From Phycisphaerales bacterium (GTDB taxonomy: Bacteria; Planctomycetota; Phycisphaerae; Phycisphaerales; SM1A02), in the NCBI GenBank assembly GCA_009691725.1, contig SIAP01000008.1, positions 1-64,000 on the forward strand: DNA of 64,000 bases. Direction: 5' to 3'. The notes under the pieces were generated by a model. The model did not search any database. It saw only the letters and a list, made by a program, of their open reading frames with translations, and was not told the origin of the DNA. Shown in pieces: positions 8,097-18,064 of this stretch (the stretch's first letter is position 1; each line of letters starts with the position of its first letter). The position numbers were made by a program, and so were the translations under genes.

Positions 8097-10159
8097 CTAT
8101 TGGCGCTGTTCGTGTCGGCTGCTCTCGTCGGTTCGAGATAGGTATATCCCGCCAGACCAGTCTCGTAGATCTTCATAAACAACTTGCTCTCCTTGGGAGT
8201 CAGTTGTTTCCTGCGCACCGCGCGTTCGCATTCACGGCGAATCTCCGCGCCCAGTTGCGTTGCGTCAAACTGCACATATTTCAGGACTTCGGTGATCGAA
8301 TCGCCTTCAACGATTTCGTCCACCCACCATTGGCCATTCTCGTCCAACTTGATGTGTGCAACGTGGGTGTCCCCGAAAAGATTGTGCAGATCGCCGAGCG
8401 TCTCCTGGTACGCACCCACCAGGAATGCGCCGAGCAGATAGGTCGATCCCTCCTCGTACTCATGCAACTCCACAAACTTCTTGATGTCGTGATCGTCGAC
8501 GAACCGATCGATCTTGCCATCGGAATCGCAGGTGATGTCGGCAAGCGTCGCCTTGCGCGTTGGTCGCTCATCAAGCCGATGCAGTGGCATGATCGGGAAG
8601 AGCTGATTGATCGCCCAAATGTCTGGCAAACTCTGAAAGATGGACAAGTTGCAGAAATAGGTATCACTGAGCACCGAGTCTAGATCGGCGAGTTCTTCGG
8701 GCATGTGCGCACCCATGTCCTTTGCCTTGTCTCGGATCCGTGCACTGATCGCCCAGAACAATTGATCGATCACCGCGCGATGTTCGAGTGTGAGATACCC
8801 AACGGAGAAGAGCCGCATGGCCTCCTCGCGCGCTTCGATCGCATCGTGATATTGCTCGAGCAGCCGTCGTTCACTGATGTTCTGATGCACCTCCCAGAGA
8901 TCGATGAGCGGCCTTGGAAGTTCCCCATCCACCAATGGCAATCCGGCGAGTGATGCAGGTGGAGGCGAACGATCCGGACGATTCGTGCCGAGCACATCGA
9001 AGATCAGCACCGATTGTTGCGCAACCATGGCTCGCCCAGATTCCGTGACGATGACTGGATGTTCCACACCCTCTTCATCGCACACACTCATCGCCTTGTA
9101 GACCACGCTACTGGCATACTCGGCAAGCGAATAATTCGTGGAAAACTCAAAGGCCGTCTGACTCCCGTCGTAGTCGATTCCCATTCCGCCGCCAACATCG
9201 AGGTACTTCAGACCTGCGCCCATCTTGACGAGTTCGACATAGATGCGGGCGAGTTCGTTGACTCCAGCGTTCACTTGTCGAATGTCGTGAATCTGACTTC
9301 CCATGTGGCAGTGCAACAGTTGAAAACAATCGGCCATGTCGCGATCCTTGAGATAATTGAGCGTCTCAAGAACTTCGGTGAGCGACAAGCCAAATTTCGC
9401 CTTCACCCCCGACGAATGCCGCCAACGACCTGCGCCTGGCGTCGCAAGATTCATCCGCACGCCGATCTTCGGTCGCACGCCGAGCCGCTTTGCGTACTCA
9501 ACGATCAACTTGAGTTCGCCGACATTCTCGATGACTGGAATGATGTTGCGCCCAAGCTTTGCAGCGAGCGTCACGAACTCGATGTACTTCTCTTCCTTGA
9601 ATCCGTTGCAGATGATGAGGCGATCGGGGGAGTCGGTGGTGAGTCCCATGACCGCAAGCAACTCGGGCTTCGATCCAACTTCCAGACCAAATCCAAGTTC
9701 GACACCATTGCGGCGAACTTCCTCGACGACGCGACGTTGTTGGTTCACCTTGATCGGGTAGACGCCAAAGTACGAACCGCGATAATTGTTCTCGGCGATG
9801 GCGGCCGCAAACGCTTCTCGCATGTCGCGCATGCGCCGTTCCAACAGGTCGCTGAAGTGCAGGAGCACTGGCGTGTTCAGCCCCCGCTCGCGCATCCCGT
9901 TGACGACCTCGAAGAGATCGATCTCGTGACCGAGCACGCGCGTTGGGCGAACGACCACATGACCCTTCGCATTGATGTCGAAGAATCCCTTGCCCCAGAG
10001 GCGTGTCTGATATATCTCTGCGGAATCATCTATCGTCCATCGACCTTCGAGCGACGCTTGCCCTGGCTTGGGCTTGACGGGCTCGGACCCAACGACTGCG
10101 GACCCGCGAATCACTGGAGGCGTTTGAGTTGGAGCATCGGGAGTCTTGATTGGTGCCAT
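8093..10159 (-). CDS. speA: Biosynthetic arginine decarboxylase
   Basis: 688 aa; 'GSYFGVYPIKVNQQRRVVEEV', 'LLHCHMGSQIHDI', 'YLDVGGGMGIDYDGS', C-terminal 'YTYLEP'. Confidence 0.95.
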   Translation of the reverse strand: MAPIKTPDAPTQTPPVIRGSAVVGSEPVKPKPGQASLEGRWTIDDSAEIYQTRLWGKGFFDINAKGHVVVRPTRVLGHEIDLFEVVNGMRERGLNTPVLLHFSDLLERRMRDMREAFAAAIAENNYRGSYFGVYPIKVNQQRRVVEEVRRNGVELGFGLEVGSKPELLAVMGLTTDSPDRLIICNGFKEEKYIEFVTLAAKLGRNIIPVIENVGELKLIVEYAKRLGVRPKIGVRMNLATPGAGRWRHSSGVKAKFGLSLTEVLETLNYLKDRDMADCFQLLHCHMGSQIHDIRQVNAGVNELARIYVELVKMGAGLKYLDVGGGMGIDYDGSQTAFEFSTNYSLAEYASSVVYKAMSVCDEEGVEHPVIVTESGRAMVAQQSVLIFDVLGTNRPDRSPPPASLAGLPLVDGELPRPLIDLWEVHQNISERRLLEQYHDAIEAREEAMRLFSVGYLTLEHRAVIDQLFWAISARIRDKAKDMGAHMPEELADLDSVLSDTYFCNLSIFQSLPDIWAINQLFPIMPLHRLDERPTRKATLADITCDSDGKIDRFVDDHDIKKFVELHEYEEGSTYLLGAFLVGAYQETLGDLHNLFGDTHVAHIKLDENGQWWVDEIVEGDSITEVLKYVQFDATQLGAEIRRECERAVRRKQLTPKESKLFMKIYETGLAGYTYLEPTRAADTNSANS

Positions 10160-10189
10160 CGTTGGCGCGAATACTACAACGCTCGCCTG

Positions 10190-11308
10190 TCAATTCCAAT
10201 GAAAAGGTTGGAAAGCTTGGGGCATCGTCATCGACATCGCCGCCATCGCGGATCCATACGCTGCCGAGCGCGGGAAGACTCGATCGTTCCATGTTCCATC
10301 CGATGCGCGCGTCTGCCAGAGCAACCAGTTGAGTTGCGCTCGAAGCGACGCTCGTTGGCCGAGCGGGAGCAACTCAATCGCCTGCGCTGCGTGATAGTGC
10401 GCAAACCAGAAGTAGTAGGGTGCGACTCCGAATGGTGGCAGATGAGTGCCGTTCTTTGCTCGTCGGCGCTCCAATTCGCGCCAGTACTCGATGAAGTCGA
10501 GGACCGCCCGCCTGATTTCTGCCTCGCCACTCCTGCCTGCCAGGGCGAGCGCACTCTCGGCCGCAACCATTCGACCGACCGCTCCGGGAATCATCTTGGA
10601 CTGCATTCTCGCTTGTTTCGTCGATGAATATGCGATGTTTCCATCACTGGTCCGACAGAGTTCCAGCGCAGCGATCCCACGCGCCACAACATTGGGATCA
10701 ACTGCGTGACCCTGCGCCTTCGCCTGATAGAGCGTCAGCAGACACACCGGAGTCATGAAACCACTCGTCGCACTGGGAGTCTCCGCACCCGCATCGCGCG
10801 CGTAGTTCCAGCCTCCAACCTCTGGGATCTCGAACTTCTCGAGCGCCGTCAAGTACCACCGCAGCGCAGTGTTGACCTGTGCCTCGAGCCCAACTGGGAT
10901 GGCCTTTCGTTCTTCGAGCGACAGCAGAAAGCGCGCTCCGTAACAGGATGCCCACGCGCGAACGTCGTACCCCCCCTCGTAGGTCGACACCTGCAGGAGT
11001 GGCTCGGTGATGCTTGCACACACGAATTCGGTTGCGCGGCGAATCGCTGCTTGGCGATCAGAGTGAGTGCCATATTCAGGTGCGCGCAGGATCGCTTCAC
11101 CGACAATCGCCGTCCCGCCCACTCGATATCCGTATGGAATGATTCCGCCAACTCGGTAGACCCCTTCGTATGGCCACTCTCCCGAGGTGGGTCCCTCTTG
11201 CATCAACACAACCCGACCGATCGCAGTCTGCACTGCCGATGCGAGTTCAAGATCCGTCGGCGCCGGACGAATGATGAAGAGCAGCGCGGCACAGAGTGAG
11301 ATGAACAT
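10190..11308 (-). CDS. Exported alpha/alpha-toroid (prenyltransferase/squalene-cyclase-like) hypothetical protein
   Basis: N-terminal signal; 'LLQVSTYEGGYDVRAWASCYGARFLLSL', 'GGWNYARDAGAETPSATSGFMTPVCLLTL', 'APYYFWFAHYHAAQAIELL', 'DGTWND'. Confidence 0.65.
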   Translation of the reverse strand: MFISLCAALLFIIRPAPTDLELASAVQTAIGRVVLMQEGPTSGEWPYEGVYRVGGIIPYGYRVGGTAIVGEAILRAPEYGTHSDRQAAIRRATEFVCASITEPLLQVSTYEGGYDVRAWASCYGARFLLSLEERKAIPVGLEAQVNTALRWYLTALEKFEIPEVGGWNYARDAGAETPSATSGFMTPVCLLTLYQAKAQGHAVDPNVVARGIAALELCRTSDGNIAYSSTKQARMQSKMIPGAVGRMVAAESALALAGRSGEAEIRRAVLDFIEYWRELERRRAKNGTHLPPFGVAPYYFWFAHYHAAQAIELLPLGQRASLRAQLNWLLWQTRASDGTWNDRVFPRSAAYGSAMAAMSMTMPQAFQPFHWN

Positions 11309-11367
11309 GATTGCTAGGGTACACCCTTCGCCGCACGATTCACCGTCAAGACCATAGGATCGCCTTC

Positions 11368-11958
11368 ATGCTTCGCATCATCGCTGGCGAGTACCGCTCA
11401 CGACAACTTCAGATTCCAGAGGGAACGCTCACCCGTCCGATGGGTGCGCGCACCAAGGAAGCGGTCTTCAACATTTTGCGCGGATGGTTCAAAGATGCGC
11501 GCGTGCTCGACCTGTTCGCTGGCGTGGGAACGATGGGATTGGAAGCAGCAAGTTTGGGTGCGAGTCGCGTGGTCTGCGTCGAGCAAAACAGGCAGGTTGG
11601 CGAGTATCTGCGAGCGAACATTCTGACGCTTGGCTGCGCCGATCGCGTGCAGTGGGTGCAGACAGATGCGCTCGGACCGGGATCAATTGCGGCCGCGCCA
11701 TCACCTGTGGATGTGGTCTTTGTTGATCCCCCCTTTGAACTGATGAATGACGATGAGGGAAAGCAGCGCGTGCTCACGCACATCGCCACCCTCAAGTCTG
11801 CACTCGCAGAGAAAGCGTTTGTGGTCTTGCGAATGCCGACGCACTATCCAGATCTAGATTTCTCGATCCCCGGATTCGTCGGACCCGAAGTGCACAACTA
11901 CGGACCCGAGCAATATGTTCTGCTCTACATGCCAGAGCGCGCGACCACGCCGTCGTGA
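11368..11958 (+). CDS. rsmD: 16S rRNA (guanine966-N2)-methyltransferase
   Basis: 'MLRIIAGEYRSRQLQIPEGTLTRPMGARTKEAVFNIL', 'VLDLFAGVGTMGLEAASLGA', 'VFVDPPFEL'. Confidence 0.92.
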   Translation: MLRIIAGEYRSRQLQIPEGTLTRPMGARTKEAVFNILRGWFKDARVLDLFAGVGTMGLEAASLGASRVVCVEQNRQVGEYLRANILTLGCADRVQWVQTDALGPGSIAAAPSPVDVVFVDPPFELMNDDEGKQRVLTHIATLKSALAEKAFVVLRMPTHYPDLDFSIPGFVGPEVHNYGPEQYVLLYMPERATTPS

Positions 11959-11968
11959 ATGGACTGTG

Positions 11969-12751
11969 ATGACCCCGCCAGTGCATGGGTATCCCTCGCA
12001 GTTGTTGCGGTCGAGCCAATGGTGTCGAGTGGCTGACGGCGCGATCCCCCTGGTGATCATGCGTCCGCCAGATCGGCGTGGCGAGGCGATTCCGTTCCTC
12101 CTGTGGTTTCACGGCAGAACTGTCAACAAGGAACTCGATCCAGGTCGGTATCTCAGGCTCATTCGAGCGGGCATCTCATGCGTCGCAGTCGATCTGCCCG
12201 GTCACGGCGAACGATTCGATGCGCAGCTGCAAGAGGGGACCGCGACTTTGCACGTCGTCGCGCGCGCGGCGGCGGAGGTTGACGCAATCCTGCGCGATCT
12301 TTCGGCGATGGGTGGATTCGACATGACTCGCTCCGTGATCGGCGGCATGAGCGCGGGCGGGATGACTGCGATGGTTCGCTGCTGTTCCCCCCATCCGTTC
12401 CGTGGAGTGTTGCTCGAGTCAACGACAGGTGATTGGGAGAGCCAGCGCGAGCAACCGATGTATCAACCCGAACTCGTTGAGCAGTGGAACCCGATGACTC
12501 ACCTCACGCACTGGCGCGATGTCCCCGTCTTCGCAATCCACTCCGAACTCGATGCGTGGGTGGCGATTTCTGGCCAGCGCAGGTTTCTCGATGCCCTCCG
12601 TGCGCGGAGCGCGCAGCCCGAGCAAATCGTGTTGCACGCGTATGCGCAGACTGGTGCGCTACACGAGCACATGGGGTTTGGAAAGATGGCGAGTGATGCC
12701 AAGGATCGAGGGTGCGCGTTCATCGCGAGCTGCCTCGGGTTCGCGAAGTAA
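11969..12751 (+). CDS. Alpha/beta hydrolase
   Basis: 'LLWFHGRTVNKELDPGRYLRLIRAGISCVAVDLPGHGERF', 'IGGMSAGGMTAM' nucleophile elbow, 'VFAIHSELDAWV', final His region 'HEHMGFG'. Confidence 0.8.
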   Translation: MTPPVHGYPSQLLRSSQWCRVADGAIPLVIMRPPDRRGEAIPFLLWFHGRTVNKELDPGRYLRLIRAGISCVAVDLPGHGERFDAQLQEGTATLHVVARAAAEVDAILRDLSAMGGFDMTRSVIGGMSAGGMTAMVRCCSPHPFRGVLLESTTGDWESQREQPMYQPELVEQWNPMTHLTHWRDVPVFAIHSELDAWVAISGQRRFLDALRARSAQPEQIVLHAYAQTGALHEHMGFGKMASDAKDRGCAFIASCLGFAK

Positions 12752-13969
12752 ACGCGACTGCGGGGCGATCGGCTCGACCGTTGGCTTCTTGATCGGGCTC
12801 ACTCCGCGCCAGATGAAATCGCCAGATCCGCGCTGGCATATCTGTTTTACGAATGCGTCGTACTCCGCCGCAATCTCCCGCAGATCCCCTGAGTTCCCCT
12901 GTAAAAAATACTTGTGCACGAAGAGTGATCCGGAAAGCGCGCGCGTCCCGCCGCGGTTCATCCCCCGCTGGACTGCGCTTCGATCGTCGCGCGAGGTCAT
13001 GCGTGCCTGCAGCGTTGTTCCGATCATTCCGTCAACTGCGTCTTCGAGAATCTCTGCAAGCGCAGCGCGGTACTTGCCATCGCATCCCTCTGCGAGGAAG
13101 TGCGTCAGTGCCCAGACCTGCGCGTAGTACACAAGCAACTGATCGCGTCCATCTGCCAAAAAATGTTGTGGGCTCTTGTCAAGCAACTCCGCCAGTGGGA
13201 TGAGACGCTCGCGTCGCACAGCATCGCGCAACTCGCCGAACCGCTCAAAGTTTCGCCATGCCGAAAAGACCGGTTGACCCGCGCCCTCTATTCGGTATCC
13301 CTCCATGTAGGTCGAGATCCCCTCTTCAAGCCAGACTGGTAATTCCTGCTGAAACACGGATTGCGAGTACTGGTGCCACCCCTCGTGCGCAAGAATCGTA
13401 AGCGTGTCCGTTGGGCCGATGTCGTACAAGATTGCAACACCTTTCGATGTGTAGCCACCGCGACCAAGGCTGAGATACGCGCTCGCATCCTCACCCAGTC
13501 GATCTTGCGTCAACGACGACCATTCATCGCGCGTTCCGAAGATGTATGTCTCGAGCAATCGGGATGGCGCAGGAAGTTCGACGATGGCACTTGTGTATTG
13601 CGCCAGAGCACGCTCGGTGAAAATGGGCAGGAACTTCCGCAGATCTCCATTTCGAATCGTGACGCGCATCATGAAGTGATCGGTCACAATCACATGCCCT
13701 TCTCGCGAGCCGCTTCGCCATGGGGTGACGCGGACAGTGAGGTCACCAGGCTCCATCGCACCTCCGCCGCCGTCGCCCGTTGCCGATCCGACTGGTGAGT
13801 TCATCGGAGGCGCCATCGCAGTGGGAGCCGATGCGTCGCGCTGCGAGCGCGGCGAGGCGCACCCAAGGAACGGAAACGCCACGAGTGCGATCACCGGCAA
13901 CGAGAGCGCGGCACGCATCCACAGCGCGTTGAGCGGGAGGCAACAGGATGCAAGAGTCATGTGCGTCAC
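12659..13969 (-). CDS. Lipoprotein, zincin-like putative metallopeptidase (DUF1570-like)
   Basis: Lipobox-like 'FPFLGCAS'; 'TLTILAHEGWHQYSQSVFQQELPVWLEEGISTYMEG' = HExxH plus downstream E. GTG start overlaps the valS stop (GTGA). Confidence 0.7.
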   Translation of the reverse strand: MTHMTLASCCLPLNALWMRAALSLPVIALVAFPFLGCASPRSQRDASAPTAMAPPMNSPVGSATGDGGGGAMEPGDLTVRVTPWRSGSREGHVIVTDHFMMRVTIRNGDLRKFLPIFTERALAQYTSAIVELPAPSRLLETYIFGTRDEWSSLTQDRLGEDASAYLSLGRGGYTSKGVAILYDIGPTDTLTILAHEGWHQYSQSVFQQELPVWLEEGISTYMEGYRIEGAGQPVFSAWRNFERFGELRDAVRRERLIPLAELLDKSPQHFLADGRDQLLVYYAQVWALTHFLAEGCDGKYRAALAEILEDAVDGMIGTTLQARMTSRDDRSAVQRGMNRGGTRALSGSLFVHKYFLQGNSGDLREIAAEYDAFVKQICQRGSGDFIWRGVSPIKKPTVEPIAPQSRLLREPEAARDERAPSILGITRHLSKPHVLV

Positions 13970-16900
13970 GGGACCGTCGAAAGAACTTCTAGCGCGCGCT
14001 GCGCGGCAACGAGGTCCGCATGCGCTTGTGAGAGCATACGCCGCGTCTCTTCAATCACCTCCGGCTTTGCCTTGGCAAGATAGCCGCCATTGTTGAGTTT
14101 CCCCTCGTAGCCAGTGACTGCGCGACCTCGGTCGATGATCGTCTGCTCAAGGCGCTTTCGCTCTGCCCCGATGTCGACAGCATCCATGAGCCCCGAGACG
14201 AGCAGCTCGCACCCAAGGTGCGGAAATGCCACGGAATCGCTCGGTCGATTCGCTGGATCGGTCAGCCGCACATCCTTGAGTCCCGCGAGCGTCTCGACGA
14301 TTCCGCCGCCCTCGACCACGATCGCCATGATTTCCGCTGGCGCGGTAAGGGTGATCTTGCGCTTGTCGTTGACTTTTCGTTCGCCGCGGACATTGCGGAT
14401 GGATGTCACGAGTGCTTGGACACGCTCAAACGATTCGATGGTGTTCGCAGTGTCATGCGCCGCAATCGGCTCGGGCCAGCGAGCCGTCGCAAGCAATTGG
14501 GAATCTGGCACATCGAGTCCACGCACTGGCACGCACTTCACTTGGCGCACGGCCGTCCACAACGCCTCTGTCACGAATGGCATCACTGGATGCATGATGC
14601 GCAGGATTCCATCGAGCACTGTCCTGAGCACCGCCTGTTGAACTGGATCGGACTTGACGGTTGGCTTGATCGCTTCGAGGTACCAGTCGCAGAAGTCTCG
14701 CCAAACAAATTCGTAGAGGGCTTCGGCAATCGGATTGAACTGGTACTGGGCGAGTGACTCTTCGATGTGCGCAACAGTTGCCGCAAATCGTGCGAGAATC
14801 CAGCGGTCTGCCAAGCTCTGCGCCGTCACCGATGCGCCAGATGCGCTCTCCTCTGCCGATGGGGGCAACTGCGCGAGCACAAAGCGCGAGGCATTCCACA
14901 ACTTCGTCGCGAAGTTTCGACCGATGTCGAAACGACTCGAAGTATTGCGCGCAAGCGGCATCTCTGCGGTCGCGGTGACAAGCCCGGCGAAAACACCATA
15001 GGCCGTCACCATTTCCTTGGATGGATCAGTGGGCGAAGTCTGCGTCGGAGCGGTGACGATGTGCCCCGCCGAAGTCGTGATCGTCTTTGGAGCAAATGCC
15101 ACGTGCGAATGAGGGCAGAGCATGTCAATGGGCAACCGAACATCCTGCGTCGCCGTCGACATCTGCGTCAGGACGAATCGCATCGCATCCGCGCCGTGAG
15201 TGGCGATGATGTCGCGTGGGTCGACTCCATTGCCGAGCGACTTGGACATCTTCTGCCCAAACCCATCCTGCACAACGCTGTGAATGAACACAGAGTGAAA
15301 TGGCAGTCGACCCTTCAGGAAGTACCGATTAAACATGACCATGCGACTCACCCAAAGCGTGATGATCTCGCGCGCAGTCGAGAGCACTGCACTGGGATTG
15401 AATGTGTCGAGCAGTCGATCCATGCCAAACCGCTCTGGATTGGGCCATCCGAGCGTGCTCATCGGCCAGAGTGCGCTGGAAAACCATGTGTCAAGGACAT
15501 CTGGATCTTGCACGAATCCTGCAGCAGTCAACTCCACGCCCAGTGATCCATCGAGTGACTCTGGCAGACAGACGAAGAGTTCGATCCGCCCATCTGGAAG
15601 CGTGCGCTGCATCGTGCACGCTCCACGCTGTGTCCATGTCTCTTGAAGGTCTTGGTCACCATCAAACGACTTCGACCAGACAGGAATGCGATGCCCCCAC
15701 CACAACTGTCGCGAGATGCACCAATCCCGAATCCCTTCGTGCCACTGCTGAAATGTCTTGGCGTAGCGCGCTGGGAAGAACTGGAGTCCGCCGTCGCCGA
15801 GATGCGCATCACCCGCCGCGAATGCCGGCGAGCCATCGTGCTGAGCGGGGTCCATCGCACGCAACGCGCTGCCCCGGAGTCGATCGTCGGTAACGCGCAC
15901 ATACCACTGATCGGAGAGATAGGGCTCAACCGCAACATGGCTTCGATAGCTGTGCCCAACACTGTGACGATATGGCTTCACGCTCTCGAGCAATCCCTCT
16001 TTCTTGAACCACGCCACGACCCGCGTGCGGGCATCTTCTCTGGAAAGCCCCACGAATTCGCGCGCGGCCGGCGAGACATCGCTCCACCCATGTCGATCGC
16101 TGATGGATCCATCGGGAGCCATGATGTTGATCGCGGGCAAGTTGTGACGACGCCCGAGTTCCCAGTCATTGGCGTCATGTGCTGGTGTGACCTTGAGAAA
16201 ACCGCTGGCAAAGCGCGCCTTCACATCCTGCGGATCGCCACCATGCTCGACTGCCATCACCACGTAGTCATCTTCAACAATCGGGATCACTCGATCAACG
16301 ATGGGGAGTCGGACACGCTTGCCACGCAGTGCTGCAGCGCGTGGGTCTCGTGGATTGACGCCAACGGCACTGTCACCCAACATTGTCTCTGGTCGCGTGG
16401 TTGCGACGGTGACATGACCTGACCCATCCTCGAGTGGATATCGCAAGTACCAGAAGAATCCATCGACCTCTTCCATTTCCACTTCATCGTCAGCAAGTGC
16501 AGTCTGCGACACAGGATCCCAGTTCACTAATCGCTTGCCCCGTTCGATCAGTCCATCGTGGAAGAGTCGAAAGAACGCCTCGCGCACCGCCGCTGTGCAC
16601 ACGGGATCCATCGTGAAACGGGTGCGCGCCTCATCACAGGATGCCCCCATCTCGCGCAGCTGAGCCAGGATCACGGCCTCGTACTCGTCCTTCCATTCCT
16701 GCACCCGTGCCACAAATGCGTCGCGAGTGAAGTCGGTGCGCCGCTTTCCCTGCATCAGGAGCCGCTTTTCGACGACGGTTTGGGTGGCAATTCCAGCGTG
16801 GTCTGTCCCAGGCATCCACATCGCATTCATACCCCGCATGCGAGCGACACGCACCAGCACATCCTGCAGCGTGTTATTCAGTGCATGCCCCAGATGCAGC

Positions 16901-17055
16901 GCGGCTGTCACATTCGGAGGAGGAATGAAGATGGCGTACGGTGCTCGATCACTCGATGCTTGGGCGTGAAAACAGCCGGCCGCTTTCCACCGCGCAAGAA
17001 TGACGGGCTCGTGATCACAGGGTAGGTAAGATTTCTCCAGTGTGATCGCATTCAT
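13966..17055 (-). CDS. valS: Valyl-tRNA synthetase
   Basis: 'PPPNVTAALHLGHALNNTLQDVLVR', 'WMPGTDHAGIATQ', 'KMSKSLGNGVDPRDII' (KMSKS). Confidence 0.96.
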   Translation of the reverse strand: MNAITLEKSYLPCDHEPVILARWKAAGCFHAQASSDRAPYAIFIPPPNVTAALHLGHALNNTLQDVLVRVARMRGMNAMWMPGTDHAGIATQTVVEKRLLMQGKRRTDFTRDAFVARVQEWKDEYEAVILAQLREMGASCDEARTRFTMDPVCTAAVREAFFRLFHDGLIERGKRLVNWDPVSQTALADDEVEMEEVDGFFWYLRYPLEDGSGHVTVATTRPETMLGDSAVGVNPRDPRAAALRGKRVRLPIVDRVIPIVEDDYVVMAVEHGGDPQDVKARFASGFLKVTPAHDANDWELGRRHNLPAINIMAPDGSISDRHGWSDVSPAAREFVGLSREDARTRVVAWFKKEGLLESVKPYRHSVGHSYRSHVAVEPYLSDQWYVRVTDDRLRGSALRAMDPAQHDGSPAFAAGDAHLGDGGLQFFPARYAKTFQQWHEGIRDWCISRQLWWGHRIPVWSKSFDGDQDLQETWTQRGACTMQRTLPDGRIELFVCLPESLDGSLGVELTAAGFVQDPDVLDTWFSSALWPMSTLGWPNPERFGMDRLLDTFNPSAVLSTAREIITLWVSRMVMFNRYFLKGRLPFHSVFIHSVVQDGFGQKMSKSLGNGVDPRDIIATHGADAMRFVLTQMSTATQDVRLPIDMLCPHSHVAFAPKTITTSAGHIVTAPTQTSPTDPSKEMVTAYGVFAGLVTATAEMPLARNTSSRFDIGRNFATKLWNASRFVLAQLPPSAEESASGASVTAQSLADRWILARFAATVAHIEESLAQYQFNPIAEALYEFVWRDFCDWYLEAIKPTVKSDPVQQAVLRTVLDGILRIMHPVMPFVTEALWTAVRQVKCVPVRGLDVPDSQLLATARWPEPIAAHDTANTIESFERVQALVTSIRNVRGERKVNDKRKITLTAPAEIMAIVVEGGGIVETLAGLKDVRLTDPANRPSDSVAFPHLGCELLVSGLMDAVDIGAERKRLEQTIIDRGRAVTGYEGKLNNGGYLAKAKPEVIEETRRMLSQAHADLVAAQRALEVLSTVP

Positions 17056-17077
17056 TTCAAACCAAGTCTACAGCTCG

Positions 17078-18019
17078 ATGATGCCTGCACTGTGCATCAC
17101 CGCCGCGTCCCTCGTGGGATGTGATCGTGGCGCCAGTGAGAAGGCGATCAACCCACACGATCCTGCGGCCATGCGCGCAACGATCAGTGCGATCGAGTCC
17201 GCGTTGCACTCTGATCGGCTCTCCGATGCGTTGGCGATCGCGACGCGCTTGACCGAGGTTGCTCCCAACAGTTGCGATGCATTCGAGTTGCTCGCGCGGG
17301 TTGAGATTGCGATCTCGCTCGACGGGCGCACGGCCACAATTCAGACTGCTGCCCGCCAGTCGGCGGCACACGCCTATGGCCGCGCAGTCGAACTCTGCCC
17401 GCCAAATGCTGGATTGCTGAACGCTGCCGGTGTGGCGGCGCAGACCATTGGTGAAATGGAGGCAGCGATTGACTATTTCGCGCGTGCCGGGGCGCTCGAC
17501 CCCACCAACTGCCAGCATCCGCTCTTTCAGGGATTGGCGCTCGCGCAACTGGATCGGTTCAATGAAGCAACCGCGGTGCTCACCACCGCACAGTCCATCG
17601 ATCCAACTTCCCCGTGGCCAATCGCAGCACTCTCGGCGATCGCGCTGCACACAGACGATCCAGAGCGCGCTCTGACGCTTGCACGGGAAGCGCGCGTCCT
17701 CGATCCACGCATGAACGAACTCCGCGTTCCAGAAGCGAAAGCTCTCAGAAGATTGGGTCGCCATCAGGAGATCTTGACGCTCCTCCTGGCACTCGAACCA
17801 TCAGCGCGACTCTCAGAGGCGATCACGTGGGAGATCGCTGCGGCGCATGATGCGCTTGGCAATCGCGGCGAGGGGGCACTTGCGTGGGGGAAGTGGGCCG
17901 AACAATGCGGGAGTGCGCAGAGTGCAGTTGACGCCGCCCGCAGATGGGATGAAGCGGGTGATCCCATTCAGGCGCACACTTGGCGACGGGTTGCACGGCA
18001 GCGCGGTTGGCGCGAGTGA
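17078..18019 (+). CDS. TPR-repeat lipoprotein
   Basis: Lipobox-like 'ITAASLVGCD'; repeated 34-aa helices 'AYGRAVELCPPNAGLLNAAGVAAQTIGEMEAAIDYFARAGALDPTN'. Confidence 0.7.
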   Translation: MMPALCITAASLVGCDRGASEKAINPHDPAAMRATISAIESALHSDRLSDALAIATRLTEVAPNSCDAFELLARVEIAISLDGRTATIQTAARQSAAHAYGRAVELCPPNAGLLNAAGVAAQTIGEMEAAIDYFARAGALDPTNCQHPLFQGLALAQLDRFNEATAVLTTAQSIDPTSPWPIAALSAIALHTDDPERALTLAREARVLDPRMNELRVPEAKALRRLGRHQEILTLLLALEPSARLSEAITWEIAAAHDALGNRGEGALAWGKWAEQCGSAQSAVDAARRWDEAGDPIQAHTWRRVARQRGWRE

Positions 18020-18064
18020 TCGCGCAGCGACTGACATCGGACAACTCGACAGACTGCACACCTG

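Noticed and set aside
9014-10627. 537-aa plus-strand ORF as a gene
   Set aside because: Antisense to speA and the toroid protein; His/Arg-rich shadow translation with no recognisable motifs.
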